A stretch of 64,000 nt of DNA from Spizellomyces punctatus DAOM BR117 (lineage: Eukaryota > Chytridiomycota > Chytridiomycetes > Spizellomycetales > Spizellomycetaceae): positions 1,213,299-1,277,298 of the forward strand of contig NW_015971537.1 of the NCBI RefSeq assembly GCF_000182565.1, in the 5' to 3' direction. Below, piece by piece: positions 43,020-53,228 of the stretch. Under the pieces are notes generated by a model. The model saw only the letters and a list, made by a program, of their open reading frames with translations, was not told where the DNA came from and made no database searches. The first letter of the stretch is position 1. The number at the start of each line of letters is the position of its first letter. A program made the translations under genes and the position numbers.

Positions 43020-45156
43020 CTATGTCTTTGCTAGCAACCTAGCACTCTTGCGTACACATAACGGAGGCGGAGAATCGACATCTGGTTTCCCTGCTACAAT
43101 CGATGTCAACGTGTTTCGGGGTTTGACGGTCTTGAGCGTACAAGTAATGGGTAGTTGCTGCGTGACAGCCGGTTTTTTCTTTGCAGGGGGCTTTTTTGCC
43201 GCTGGTTTCTTCCGTGGTTGTCGGGGTGGTTTTGTTTTGGGAGGCACCGTTAGGAGGATGGGTGGCATACATGTTTCTTCATCTGCAACCGATTCTTCTC
43301 GGATAAGGGGTGGAACGGACGAATCTTCTTCTTCAACCTCTACGACCATCTTTTGCTTCTTGCTTGGACTCCCCGGTGCAGATTTGGCGCCTCGTTTGCT
43401 GGGGCTTTGAGGTGGGGAGGTAGACTCTCTGCCTGTGGGAGTGGTGGAACGGTCTCGGTTGGCGGACGCGTCGCATCGGCCGCGAGGAGGGTCGAGTGTG
43501 ACGGATTTGTTGTCGGTACACCCTTGGGGTTTTTTGACTTGCATAAATGACAGAATGTCTGGGCAGGCGGCCTTGGTTTTGCCGGAGGATGATGATTCTT
43601 TGCCTTTTGCGGTCTTGGGCGTTGCTCTGGTCTTTGTTGGTTTGCTGGGTTTGCGTGAGGATTTCCCTAGTGTGGCTTTAGAGGACGCTGACTGCGATGG
43701 TTTACTCATGAGGGCCCCGGCAGACAGGTCGGTGGTGCCAACTTCTACGAGGCGATCTACACCTACACCCACCCGCAGTGAGAAAAAGAATGAAAACGAC
43801 AAAACTGAAAAGGAGCCTACCTGATTCATTGTTGGCCATTATTGGTAGCTGAAGGTCCCGGGTAGGATCCCTCTCTACAAAACTCGCCAGTTCTTTCTGC
43901 TCTCGCGCTCTCGCCAACTTTTGCGCTCTCAGCTGGGCGATCACATCCAACCTTTTCATTTCCTGCTCCAACTCAGCGACAACGTCATCCGTTTTGCCTA
44001 AAATATGGTAATCAAAGACGTCGTCCCATTCCTTATGTCCAATTTCCGTGTTGTTGATGAATACTACTTGGCCGTTTCGCAGCTCATGCACAGATTTAGC
44101 GAGATCTTTGACGAGGCGCTTGATGCCTACTACTTTAAGTGATGTTCCCATGACGATGAGCATATCAGGGCGTTTCTTGACGTCGTAAGCAGTCATGTCG
44201 GCGATTTGATCGCCTTAAAAGGAACGGAAGCAAGTCAGTGCCGTGCGTATAAATTCAAATGATCATATAAGCTCACCTCGCGAGTGATGCTCATTATACA
44301 AAACAATGTTGGGTCTCAAAGTCCCAATAGGTAAAGGCCGCTTGCCAGCTGCAATCCTCACTCCCTCCATCTCAACACAGGTCGGACAAGACGGAGGCCC
44401 GCCTTCTTTGAAATCATCTCGAAAGGTATCGCTAAAGTCAAACATGGCCTGACAGATTGTACACACAACATGGTCTAAATCCCCATGCAGTTGCACAATC
44501 CTCGCGCTCTGCTTATTGCTCAAATCGCACGACATTTGCAATCTTAGCTCCAAACAATCAATGTTTTGCGTATAACAGCGAAGGAGCTGTCCTCGTTCGT
44601 CAAGATCCTTGACAAAGTGGTGTGTAGGAGTCGTGTTGGCTTGGTTAATGACTTGCTTGAGTTCCGCCATAAATGTGTAAAAGAGGGATGTGGACACTGG
44701 GTCTTTGAAAAGCGTGGCGTCAAACAGATCTTTGCCTTTGACAATAGCGTTGGGATATTTCTCTTTTACAAGATTGTAGAGACCGTCGGCGGACCGAAAG
44801 TCCTGTGTACGGGAATATGAAAAGAAGCCAATTGTTAGCATGGCGTGCCAAATGTCTCCTTCCATGACCGTGGTCCCCATTCCAGAATGCCAATGCCCAT
44901 CCTAGACCCATTCCACACCACATCTGCCCCCATCTCGTATTGAAAACGACCCAATCTTCCCACAACTCATGTTTTTCTTCTCATGCAATCATGACAATCT
45001 CAAAACCCAGGAAAAGCACTCACTCACCGGTATGCCCCCAGAAACCGAAATCCCAGCACCCGTAACAACAACACACCGCTTACTACGCCATAAGGCTGTA
45101 GCAACCTTTGAGAAATGCTCTCGCCCCTCCTCTTCGATCTGGAATCGAATCGTCAT
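43020..45156 (-). CDS. Sirtuin NAD-dependent deacetylase (Hst3/Hst4-like) with basic C-terminal tail
   Basis: 594 aa in four exons: 45028-45156, 44277-44802, 43821-44213 and 43020-43756. The start is the first ATG before the Rossmann core; the open frame upstream has no ATG. Catalytic motifs: VVVTGAGISVSGGIPDFRS, CYTQNID, VQLHGDLDH with the catalytic His, zinc Cys pairs CTIC and CPTC, RPNIVLYNE, and MGTSLKVVGIKRLV. The C-terminal about 240 residues are disordered, Lys/Ser/Pro-rich, with a PAAKKPPAKKKPA histone-H1-like stretch and CVRKSARLLAKT at the end. The GIPDFRSADGLY form and nuclear-type tail suggest the Hst3/4 class acting on histone H3 K56, which is inference. Confidence 0.9.
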
Positions 45157-46630
45157 TGTGGAGTTGGGTATATTTTTATCCCCAGAATGGGAAAAGATGC
45201 CGAAACGGAAGAAACAAGCTGAACGGCCACCGTACTTCTTAACAGTAGAGTAGATGCGAGGGACGGAGAATACAAGTGAGGACAAGGGACCTATGATTTG
45301 CCCCTTTCACAGGCAACGGCGTTCAAAGCGCAGAACCAACAAGTGTCCGGAGAAGGTGGGTAGGGATAGCGTGACGTTGGCAAACGACGAGAAACGTTTG
45401 TATAATGCAAAATCTAGTTATTGACCAGGTAGAGACTGTTCATATGTTGGATAGCGGTAGGTAGGATGTGCACATGTGCTGATGATGGGTGTCCAAAATG
45501 TAAAGTACAAAATGGACAAAAAGGTCCGAAATGGATTGGGCGTGTCGGGGCGGAGAGTCCTCGCAACACGGGGGGGGGCGTACCGCGCGATTTCCCTTCA
45601 TGTTTCTGTTTTCAGTTTTTGTGGGCGACGCAACACACGTGTGGTGACTTTTTCCTTTACGTTTGTTCTTTATCTGTTATTAGCATTGGTCGTCCTTTGA
45701 GCAATTTGTTGCTGATGCTGCTGCTGAACGAGGAGAGGATTGATGACCATTACGATCTGCTCATCCTTACGAGTTGGTTTGCCGGCGGGCCCTTCCTTGC
45801 ATGATCCGCATCGACGGTTTTGGTTCACAGTTCTAAACGAAATAGATCTACGGGGTCCCTGCAATGGATTGCCTGCTCTTCAATCCCACCATTGGCCAAG
45901 ATGCTGGACATCAAAGTAGAGATCCAAACCCATGCAGTCATCCGTGAAATAATTTGAATATAGTACATCGCAGACATGATAAAAAAGACAAGAAGTTCTA
46001 TCTTATTGGTGCGAAACTCGAGTACACATATCTTATATCCTAATGTGATGAACACAGTGCTCATGCTGTTGCATCAGAGTAGGACCTAGGACTGCATAAA
46101 GAGTCGCCATATGGACCAATCGTCCTCGTTCCATGTCAGTGCATCTGGTATACTCCTTTTACCACTTGACCATACCAAACTTGCGTATGTCTGCGTTCCG
46201 ACTCGTGCCGTATCATGTCGTATCCTACAACCCGTGAACGAAAAATAAGATGAGCAAATCCGATCAAAAGCATTATTAAACTATGTCAAAATCCCTCCAA
46301 ACACTCATCAGCCCCCTCAAAAGAATCAGTCACGGGCAAAATTGTAACCACGAGATAGGTCTTCAAGACTAATCGTTGTTTCGTGAAAGCATCATCTCTC
46401 TTTTGCTGAGTGAGGGCTTGCTTTCCGGGTGTTTGTGGGGATGTACAAAGTACTTACCATTAAGAACATATTTGCCTAGGAGCTGAGTATCTCCGCAATT
46501 TTCTAGCCTTCAAACGATGCCGTTTGAAGGAGAAAAACGACAGCAAGGTCGACGCCACACTGCGCCATGTCAAGCCTCTCGTTTACCTAATGTCATTTTC
46601 GACCTGTTACTATTTTTCATATTCCAACTC
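45157..46630. other. Intergenic
   Basis: 1.5 kb without a recognisable gene. It has a G9-type run near 45571. Confidence 0.5.
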
Positions 46631-46638
46631 TATAAATA
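46631..46638 (+). promoter_or_regulatory. TATA box before the 46715 ORF
   Basis: TATAAATA, 84 nt upstream of the ATG at 46715; supports a transcript starting near 46660. Confidence 0.45.
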
Positions 46639-46714
46639 GATAATACCTAATGTCGACTTGGAGCATATATTCCAGGTTGGATTGAGATGATTTCCAACAG
46701 CAGCAAGAGTGTTG

Positions 46715-47233
46715 ATGAGGCGAGCGACTTGGATAGGGTCCTTGTTAAAATCAGTCGGTCATGTTCCACGTGTCGGGCAACACCCGAGGATCCCGACGGG
46801 TGGAAATGCATCTCATCGCCATAGCCTGGTAGGCTCCCAGGTTATTCCAATCAGTATCTGCTCTTCTGCACTCCTCACTACCCAATACATGTCGCACATT
46901 CCACCTGTCGAAGCGCTGATTTATCCACTGTGCGGATACACGGTGACGTACGTATGCTATGTCGTAGCGTCTCGCCCCCGCGTCATTACAAGCATCTTTG
47001 GTGGTACATTGATTGTGTGCGGGATGGTGGCGTGTGGAATGGGTATAATTGGGTGGATTGCGGGGAGGGTAGAGGATGGAGGAGTGTTGCTGAGGGGCCC
47101 AACGCGGGTATGGAGAGAGGGTTGGTGGATGGTTGATGAAAAGCGGGGAATAAGGGATGGCAAGCAAGTCAGGGTTGTGGGGAGGGTCCCTGCATGGGGA
47201 ATATGGAAGCAGCCTCAGATTACGACCTATTAA
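46715..47233 (+). CDS. Candidate small membrane protein, 172 aa
   Basis: Not recognised. The second half is protein-like: two adjacent hydrophobic segments (LIYPLCGYTVTYVCYVVAS and ITSIFGGTLIVCGMVACGMG then IIGWIAG), then a charged cytosolic-type tail (REGWWMVDEKRGIRDGKQVR then VVGRVPAWGIWKQP). The first half is less convincing. An alternative start at 46687 in another frame (MISNSSKSVDEASDLDRVLV) would need an intron to reach the hydrophobic part, so the 5' structure is uncertain. Confidence 0.35.
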   Translation: MRRATWIGSLLKSVGHVPRVGQHPRIPTGGNASHRHSLVGSQVIPISICSSALLTTQYMSHIPPVEALIYPLCGYTVTYVCYVVASRPRVITSIFGGTLIVCGMVACGMGIIGWIAGRVEDGGVLLRGPTRVWREGWWMVDEKRGIRDGKQVRVVGRVPAWGIWKQPQITTY

Positions 47234-48352
47234 TGTGTGGGGCGTACGAGTTCCTTTTACATGTGTACAAGTATGATGACTTTACTGGACCAAATGCAGA
47301 AACGTTGGAGTCGATCTTTTGCCATATTTCCCTTGGCGTCTACACACTAAATCAATGAAATGCAGTCTTTCCTAAGGTCCAGCAATCGCTGAGCAATGGC
47401 ACTGGTTGCGCACATGATCGCAATCCCGGACTTGCCAATGTGATGACGGCGCACATGAACCCATCGATGTAATGCTTTGAATGATGGTTGTGTGATCCTT
47501 GGATTCCCTTTATTCTCGGCACCTTCACTGGATCACTTGTTCTCTCGCATTAGTGCAGTTGAATTCTGGTGCTGGGTACTGCAACATTGTGATTCAACGC
47601 CTCGGTTTACAGGGACGAACCTGGTGACCTCATCCGGCATACAAGTATATCTCTCTGACGTCGTCTCACGTACATGTCGATGTGCAGTTCGCTGGAAGCC
47701 CTGCTTGGCACTCTTCATGCAGGTTAGAAACATGAATTCAAGCATCCAACGTAGGCATGCCAGAGCATTGTAATGGGCAGAAATATCTAAATCCATAATG
47801 CCCAAACACAATGCACACTGACTTGACACCTTCTCCAAACTTTAAGCCTAATCACGTGCATATATAATTCACATGACAGTTGCTGACACAATCGCGCGTT
47901 TGTGACGTCACCAAACGTCGCGTGATAGGATTGCATATGAATGGAATGCGTTTGAGTGCATTCCATTAATACACATTGAGGGTGGAACGTGATTGGAGTG
48001 CACTGTAGTGTGAATAATGATTAGAATGCAGTAGAAGGCCACAGAAATGACTTGGACTTGCTTTAGAGTTTCGTTCGCCCGTTTGTGTCCTTTTTGTTTC
48101 CCCTTTGCCTACTGGCAGCAAAACCAAAACGCTTTTTAGAGTAGGAAATTGCAAGCAAACGCTGGCGTATGTTTCTTAATTATTTCTGTGGTATGTTATT
48201 GTGTATGTTGAATTTTGTGATGGGAGTAAGCGACGAGGGAAAGCGAACGGAAAGAGTGACATGTGTGTTCTGTTCTTTGCAGGTTTACAAGTTAAATTGC
48301 AAAAGTCGCGCTCTCAGCAGCCTTTTTTCAAAAACAAATCGCCAGTATCAAC
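47234..48352. other. Intergenic with a short inverted repeat
   Basis: No gene seen. A 10-bp inverted repeat AATGGAATGC (47940-47949) / GCATTCCATT (47958-47967) with an 8-nt loop lies in a stretch repeating variants of GAATGC. This is upstream DNA of the PAH-repeat gene. Confidence 0.5.
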
Positions 48353-50885
48353 ATGGCCAACCTGCTCAACATTAACACGCACCATCACCGGCGAGAGAGT
48401 AGCTCTCCAAAGTGGGTGGATACCTCGGCGCCCGTTCTCTCACCTCGCCGTAAGCTCTCGGTCATGGACGTGGCCACATCTCCCCTCGCTGTCAACTTTC
48501 ACACCTGGAGGATTAATGCTCTCACCAACAATGCTCTGAGGCATGTCCAGTTTTTGGAACGGGCCCAACAGGCATTTGATCACGTTGATGACAAAGTCGC
48601 AAAGAAAGCCCTCAGAGTCCTCAAGGACTTGGGCATCTCAGTTGACACAAAAAGTCACCCAGAGTGGTCTCCCCTTTATGCGGGATTCATTGAACTCCTC
48701 AAGGCCCAATGTTCCATCGTATCTGATACCGACTGGTTGGTGGCCATCAGGACGTTCTTGACTGATTATGCCGACTTGTTTGAAGACTTTAAAGATGCTT
48801 TTGGAATACGTGAAGAAGAGATTGCTACAGAATCTGTCGCAGGCGATACGTCCTTTGCTGCCGCTGCGGCCGAGGGCGGCAAACTCTCGAGGAGGTCTAG
48901 CAGCAAAGTCACCTTTTCGCCACCTCCCGAAGTGGCAGAAGGCGGACATCCGTACTTTCCTCCAACGCCCGCACCTCTTCACCTTGACATCTCTCCGTTC
49001 GATACGAAATTGCAAATCAAGTCCCCGTCGCCCATGAGCTCTACCCCTGCCAGCCCCATGCAAGCCGACCCTGACCCGGAGCCCACCGAAGTTTGTCTTA
49101 ATGGCCATTACATTGCATATGATCTTCACGTTGCCATGATGGACCGCCCGAATGAAATGCGGGACCTTTTCGCCCGCAATCCAGACATTTTCGAAAACAT
49201 TCGCAAAAGCTGCTGTCCAAGTGAAACAGACTGGGAGAACCTCCAAGAACTATTTTACATTCCCCGTGATCATATGGACGATTTAACCTGGATGCGGTCC
49301 ATTGGGGCTAAGATGCAGGACGGACCGAGCCTTTTGGCGATTCTGAAAGAGTTGGTTGGGTATGATATGTATGAAGAGGTGTTAGAGGGTTCTGACGATG
49401 AAGGAAGTGATCGCAGTTTCGAGGACGAATACGAGGCGATACACAAGGAGGATAATGCTGTGGAGGAACCAAAAAAGGTTGAGTGGCTGGATTCGATTGT
49501 CAAGATGAGAGAGTTTCCGGAAATGATGGCTAGGCTGGAAAGTGACTGTATGTAATGTATTTTGTTTACGTTTCGCAAGCACCTCCGAACTAACGTTTTA
49601 CGTAGATCCCCAATTTTTTGCCAACGTCAAAAAGGCCCTCACGCCGCACCATCATCACCCCCATACGCACGATCACCCTACGCACGATCACGAGCACACC
49701 CCGACATCTCCGACGCCCTCCGAGTATGAGCGCTTCCTCACACTCTTTTTCAGCGCCCCGGCGGACGTGACGGACCAAGAGTGGGCCGCAGGGGTGCAAA
49801 AGTATATGAGGTCGAGTCAACTGTTGGAGCAATTACGAGAGATTGCTGTTTATGAATTGGACATTGATGAGGCCAAGCTGTCGAGTTCGGCATTACCTCT
49901 CGGCGAAGTACAAGAAGAGGACGCAATTCCGTCCGACCAAGACACCTCTGGCCTAGTCGTGGTCAAAGTCCGCTCTGACCCTGCGAACCTCCGCAACCTG
50001 GAAACCGAGCACCCCCTTTTCTTTAACCTTCTTCAAAAACACCTCACATCGCATGATGACTACAACCGGTTCATTCGCGCACTGTACGCCCCACGCTCCG
50101 CCATCCCCGACGACAAATGGGAAGCACTCATTACGCACCGGTTTCTGTCGTCTTCTAAACGGTTACGCCAAATGTTTCGCGAGGTCGTTGAGGCGGTTGT
50201 GCTCTCCACATCTGAAATTATGGATTCCGATGATGAAGAGTGGACGGGGCGGTTTCGTGTTCCCATCCGAGGCGCTGAGGACGGTCCTTTGAAACTGCTT
50301 CGGTTGGAAGTCGTCCACCCTGAACTGTTTGGAAGGATCAAGAAGAGGGTTGGAGATGCCTATGGGAGGTTTCGTTCTCTGTTGGCTTTACCCCGCGATG
50401 ATGTTCCAGATGATGTCTGGGCAGAACGGGTGGAAGGGTTCTTGGACGCAGATGTGAAATTGCTTCAAGAATTTGCGAGCGTCGCTGGGATTCAACAGAT
50501 TCCCAAATCCGAATCTGAATCCGAACCACAACCTGACACTTCCGTCCAAGCCCCTCCTCAGCCACCCTCTCCAACTCCCTCAACAAGTACATCCACCCAA
50601 TACGCCATCAGAGATCAACTCCCCTCTCTCCTCGCCAGTCTCCATACGTACCTTTCCCTTAAACAAACTATTCAGGACGAAAGATTGTTTGGGAAACTCG
50701 TTCATGCGTCTATTGAGCAGCGCGAGAGCGTAAAGTTGGCGGCTCGAGAAGGTGAAGCGGATCAGAATGAGGGGGAGATGAAAAAAGTTTTGGCTGATGT
50801 CGTCAATGAGGTTGTGGGGTTGGAGAGTGATGTTGGCAAAAAGTTTGTGGGATGGATAGGTGCAGTTGATGAGTCGATGTGGTGA
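48353..50885 (+). CDS. Protein with about five PAH-like helical repeats
   Basis: 824 aa; exons 48353-49547 and 49606-50885 (58-nt intron joining ESD-Y-PQFF). Named family not recognised. A unit recurs about five times: a hydrophobic (L/F)F..(V/I)..., then Y.RF...L..P, then a D..W...V segment, then LL..(F/L).E. Examples: WSPLYAGFIELLKAQCSI / DWLVAIRTFLTDYADLFEDF; YERFLTLFFSAPADVTDQEW; YNRFIRALYAPRSAIPDDKW; YGRFRSLLALPRDDVPDDVW. The helix pattern resembles paired amphipathic helices of Sin3, but no Sin3 histone-deacetylase-interaction domain is present. A His-rich linker (about residues 410-430) and Ser/Pro linkers separate the units. Protein scaffolding is inferred. Confidence 0.75.
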
Positions 50886-51057
50886 ATGTTATAATGTGGT
50901 TCTTTTTGTGTATTTTATTTTGTTTTTGAAACCACAGCTTTGTTTATTGAATTGTTGCGAATTTTTGGGGCTAGGATACCACCTGTCTATCCTTCTTTTC
51001 TTGGACTTTATCGAGAACGTGGCCAATTGCGTCCTAATGCTGCTACCCTACATAGAC

Positions 51058-52259
51058 TTAGATCTTGGACCTGACGTCGACAAGATCCCACCAAGGGTAA
51101 AAGTCTGGCAGATCCTTTGTGACTGTCCCTGCAAACTTTGGCTGCCTCTTTTCCAAAAAGCTCTTGACACCCTCTTTCCCATCTGCGCCATTCCCAGTCG
51201 CGTACATGGCCTTTGAATCCAACAGATGCTGTTCCTCTGGGGACGCCTTTGGTCTCCAAACCAGAGCTTTGGCAAACGCTGCACTGACTGCGCTCGTCTT
51301 TCCTGCAATTTCCTTTGCGAGCTCCAGAGCAGCGGGCAAAACTTGGTCCGGTGTGTCGATGAGCGATGAAAAGAGGAGACTAAGAAGGGGAGAGTGGGCG
51401 GGGTACACCTTGCCGGTTAGGAATAGGGTCATGGTACGTGAGTGGCCTATAAGGCGGGGGAGAAGGTAGGTGGATGTGGCTTCCGGGACGATACCCCGGC
51501 GGACAAAGACAAAACTAGAATATGCAGTTTGAGCGTACGGTATAGACCTTGGGACATTGTACAATTCTCTTACCCAATCTTTGCATCCTTGTACGCAATT
51601 CGGATGTCCATTCCCAAAGTCTATCCAACATGCAAATGATTTGTGTAAGCCACATACTCGTTTCTCCTAAACAACAGACAAGAAAAACGTACAATGGTGA
51701 TCCCAACGCCTACCGCCGGCCCATTGATAGCCGCAATCACCACCTTGCGGCATCGCTGAATGACCAGCGAGGCTTGACCTCCTCCATCACGATGGTCTAT
51801 TGTCAAAAAAAAAAAAAAACCATTGGTTACGAGTGAACGAGTGTACGAGTGCTGCGTATGAAGGCTCACCGTTGATGGTAATGGGTTGGTATCGTCCGTC
51901 TGTAGAGAAATCGCCTTTTCTCAAATCAGCCTAAAAAACAAACTGGTTTACACACGACATCAACATTGTCAAGCCTTTCTTTTAGAACGTACACCAGCAC
52001 AAAACGCTCCACCCGTTCCCGTCACAATGACAACCCGAACTCGGTCATCCAGATCAAATTGCTCAAAGGCGTGAATGACTTCCTTGTTCATTTCTTCCGT
52101 CCATGCATTTTGACTGGATATTTATTTAGATATTTCTTTTTGTTAAACCTGGGGAAATTTTGAAAGTACATACTACTTGGGCCGGTTGAATGTCAATATG
52201 GCGACAGGCCCGTCAAGCGCGACGAGAATGTCCTTGTAATTGTCATAGGTAAATGGCAT
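51058..52259 (-). CDS. Enoyl-CoA hydratase/isomerase family, peroxisomal-type
   Basis: 290 aa in six exons: 52177-52259, 51993-52113, 51870-51930, 51693-51796, 51574-51620 and 51058-51514, summing exactly. The crotonase core reads [37 protein letters not shown] (oxyanion-hole CAGAD), [20 protein letters not shown] (second oxyanion NGPAVGVG), and [20 protein letters not shown] with the Glu at the usual active-site place. It ends VDVRSKI, a PTS1-like tripeptide, so a role in peroxisomal beta-oxidation is likely. A CGA microsatellite lies 39 nt upstream of the ATG. Confidence 0.9.
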
Positions 52260-52296
52260 TGCTGTTTATCGTTGGCAGTGGTTAAAACAAAATAAT

Positions 52297-52330
<34 letters not shown>

Positions 52331-53228
52331 TGGGGGCCGAGTGGTCTTTTAAATGTTGCAACAAGGGCGGATGAATTTGGCAGCCGAGTCATGAACTGTG
52401 CGAGCGTGACACGTCCTTTTGTTTCTTTGGGTTTTGGGTATTTTGAGTTATTGGATGAAACCACAAGCATCAATAAACGATATATTGCATAAAACCTATG
52501 GATGTATTCTCAATCCTGAACGATAAACTACAACCGCGGTTGAAAGGCCATGATGCATTTCACACTTTTTTAGCACACTTACAGCGTGAAATACAATAGA
52601 AAATGTTAGATTTGGGCGTTCAAGTAATAATAAATGTCCCATTTTGCATCCGATCGTTTGGAATTGTCTCCCTCCTTTAATCTCCTTTGGCCCTTTTGAT
52701 CCAACTGTTGGACTTGTAGTAGCGTTGTATGTCCTTTGGATTTCCCTTTGTTTATACGCATTTTATGACTACAGATGTTATCCTCCCGTTCTCCTTCCTC
52801 CCTCCTTCCCTTCCTTCTCGTCCTCCTAGGAGTAAGCGCATGGACAAGTTGCATAGGAACAGCAGCTTCACCCCATGCGATTCCCATCAAAAAGTGTCCC
52901 CAAATGTTGTTTTGCGCCGCGGATTCGGCACTCAATATAAGTCACGTGACACAATTCGTTCAATTCAACTCCTCAGCAGACCCCCTCCTCCTCCTCCTCC
53001 TCAACCTTATGAAAAAACCACCTCCGTCCATTGTTCGTTGTTGATTTTCATTTTGGGTTTTCATTTGTCTTGCTGGTGGATGTTTTGGTGAGTATTTCCT
53101 CACATACGAACACCTATACGCCAATTGCGTAGTTTTTCTTCCCACCCATTTTGTGGTAGGTTCGTGCTGTCAGTTTGGGTGTCTACAGTCTGGTTCACCA
53201 TTTATTTTTTTTTCTCCGAATTTTAGCA
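52260..53228. other. Divergent intergenic region between hydratase and kinase genes
   Basis: Contains the CGA microsatellite and a CTC-rich tract near 52985-53000. Upstream DNA of the kinase ends in a pyrimidine-rich TTTTAG just before its ATG, so a 5' non-coding exon is possible. Confidence 0.5.
52298..52330. repeat. (CGA)11 microsatellite
   Basis: 33 nt of uninterrupted CGA, in the promoter or 5' UTR of the enoyl-CoA hydratase gene. Confidence 0.98.

Noticed and set aside
45561-45605. G-run as a possible structured regulatory element
   Set aside because: A single homopolymer run without further G-tracts for a quadruplex and with no gene next to it.
52775-53044. 89-aa ORF with a signal-peptide-like start (MLSSRSPSSLLPFLLVLLG)
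   Set aside because: The later part is driven by a CTC-rich tract (poly-Leu), there is no family resemblance, and it lies in the kinase upstream region. Hydrophobicity is explained by base composition.
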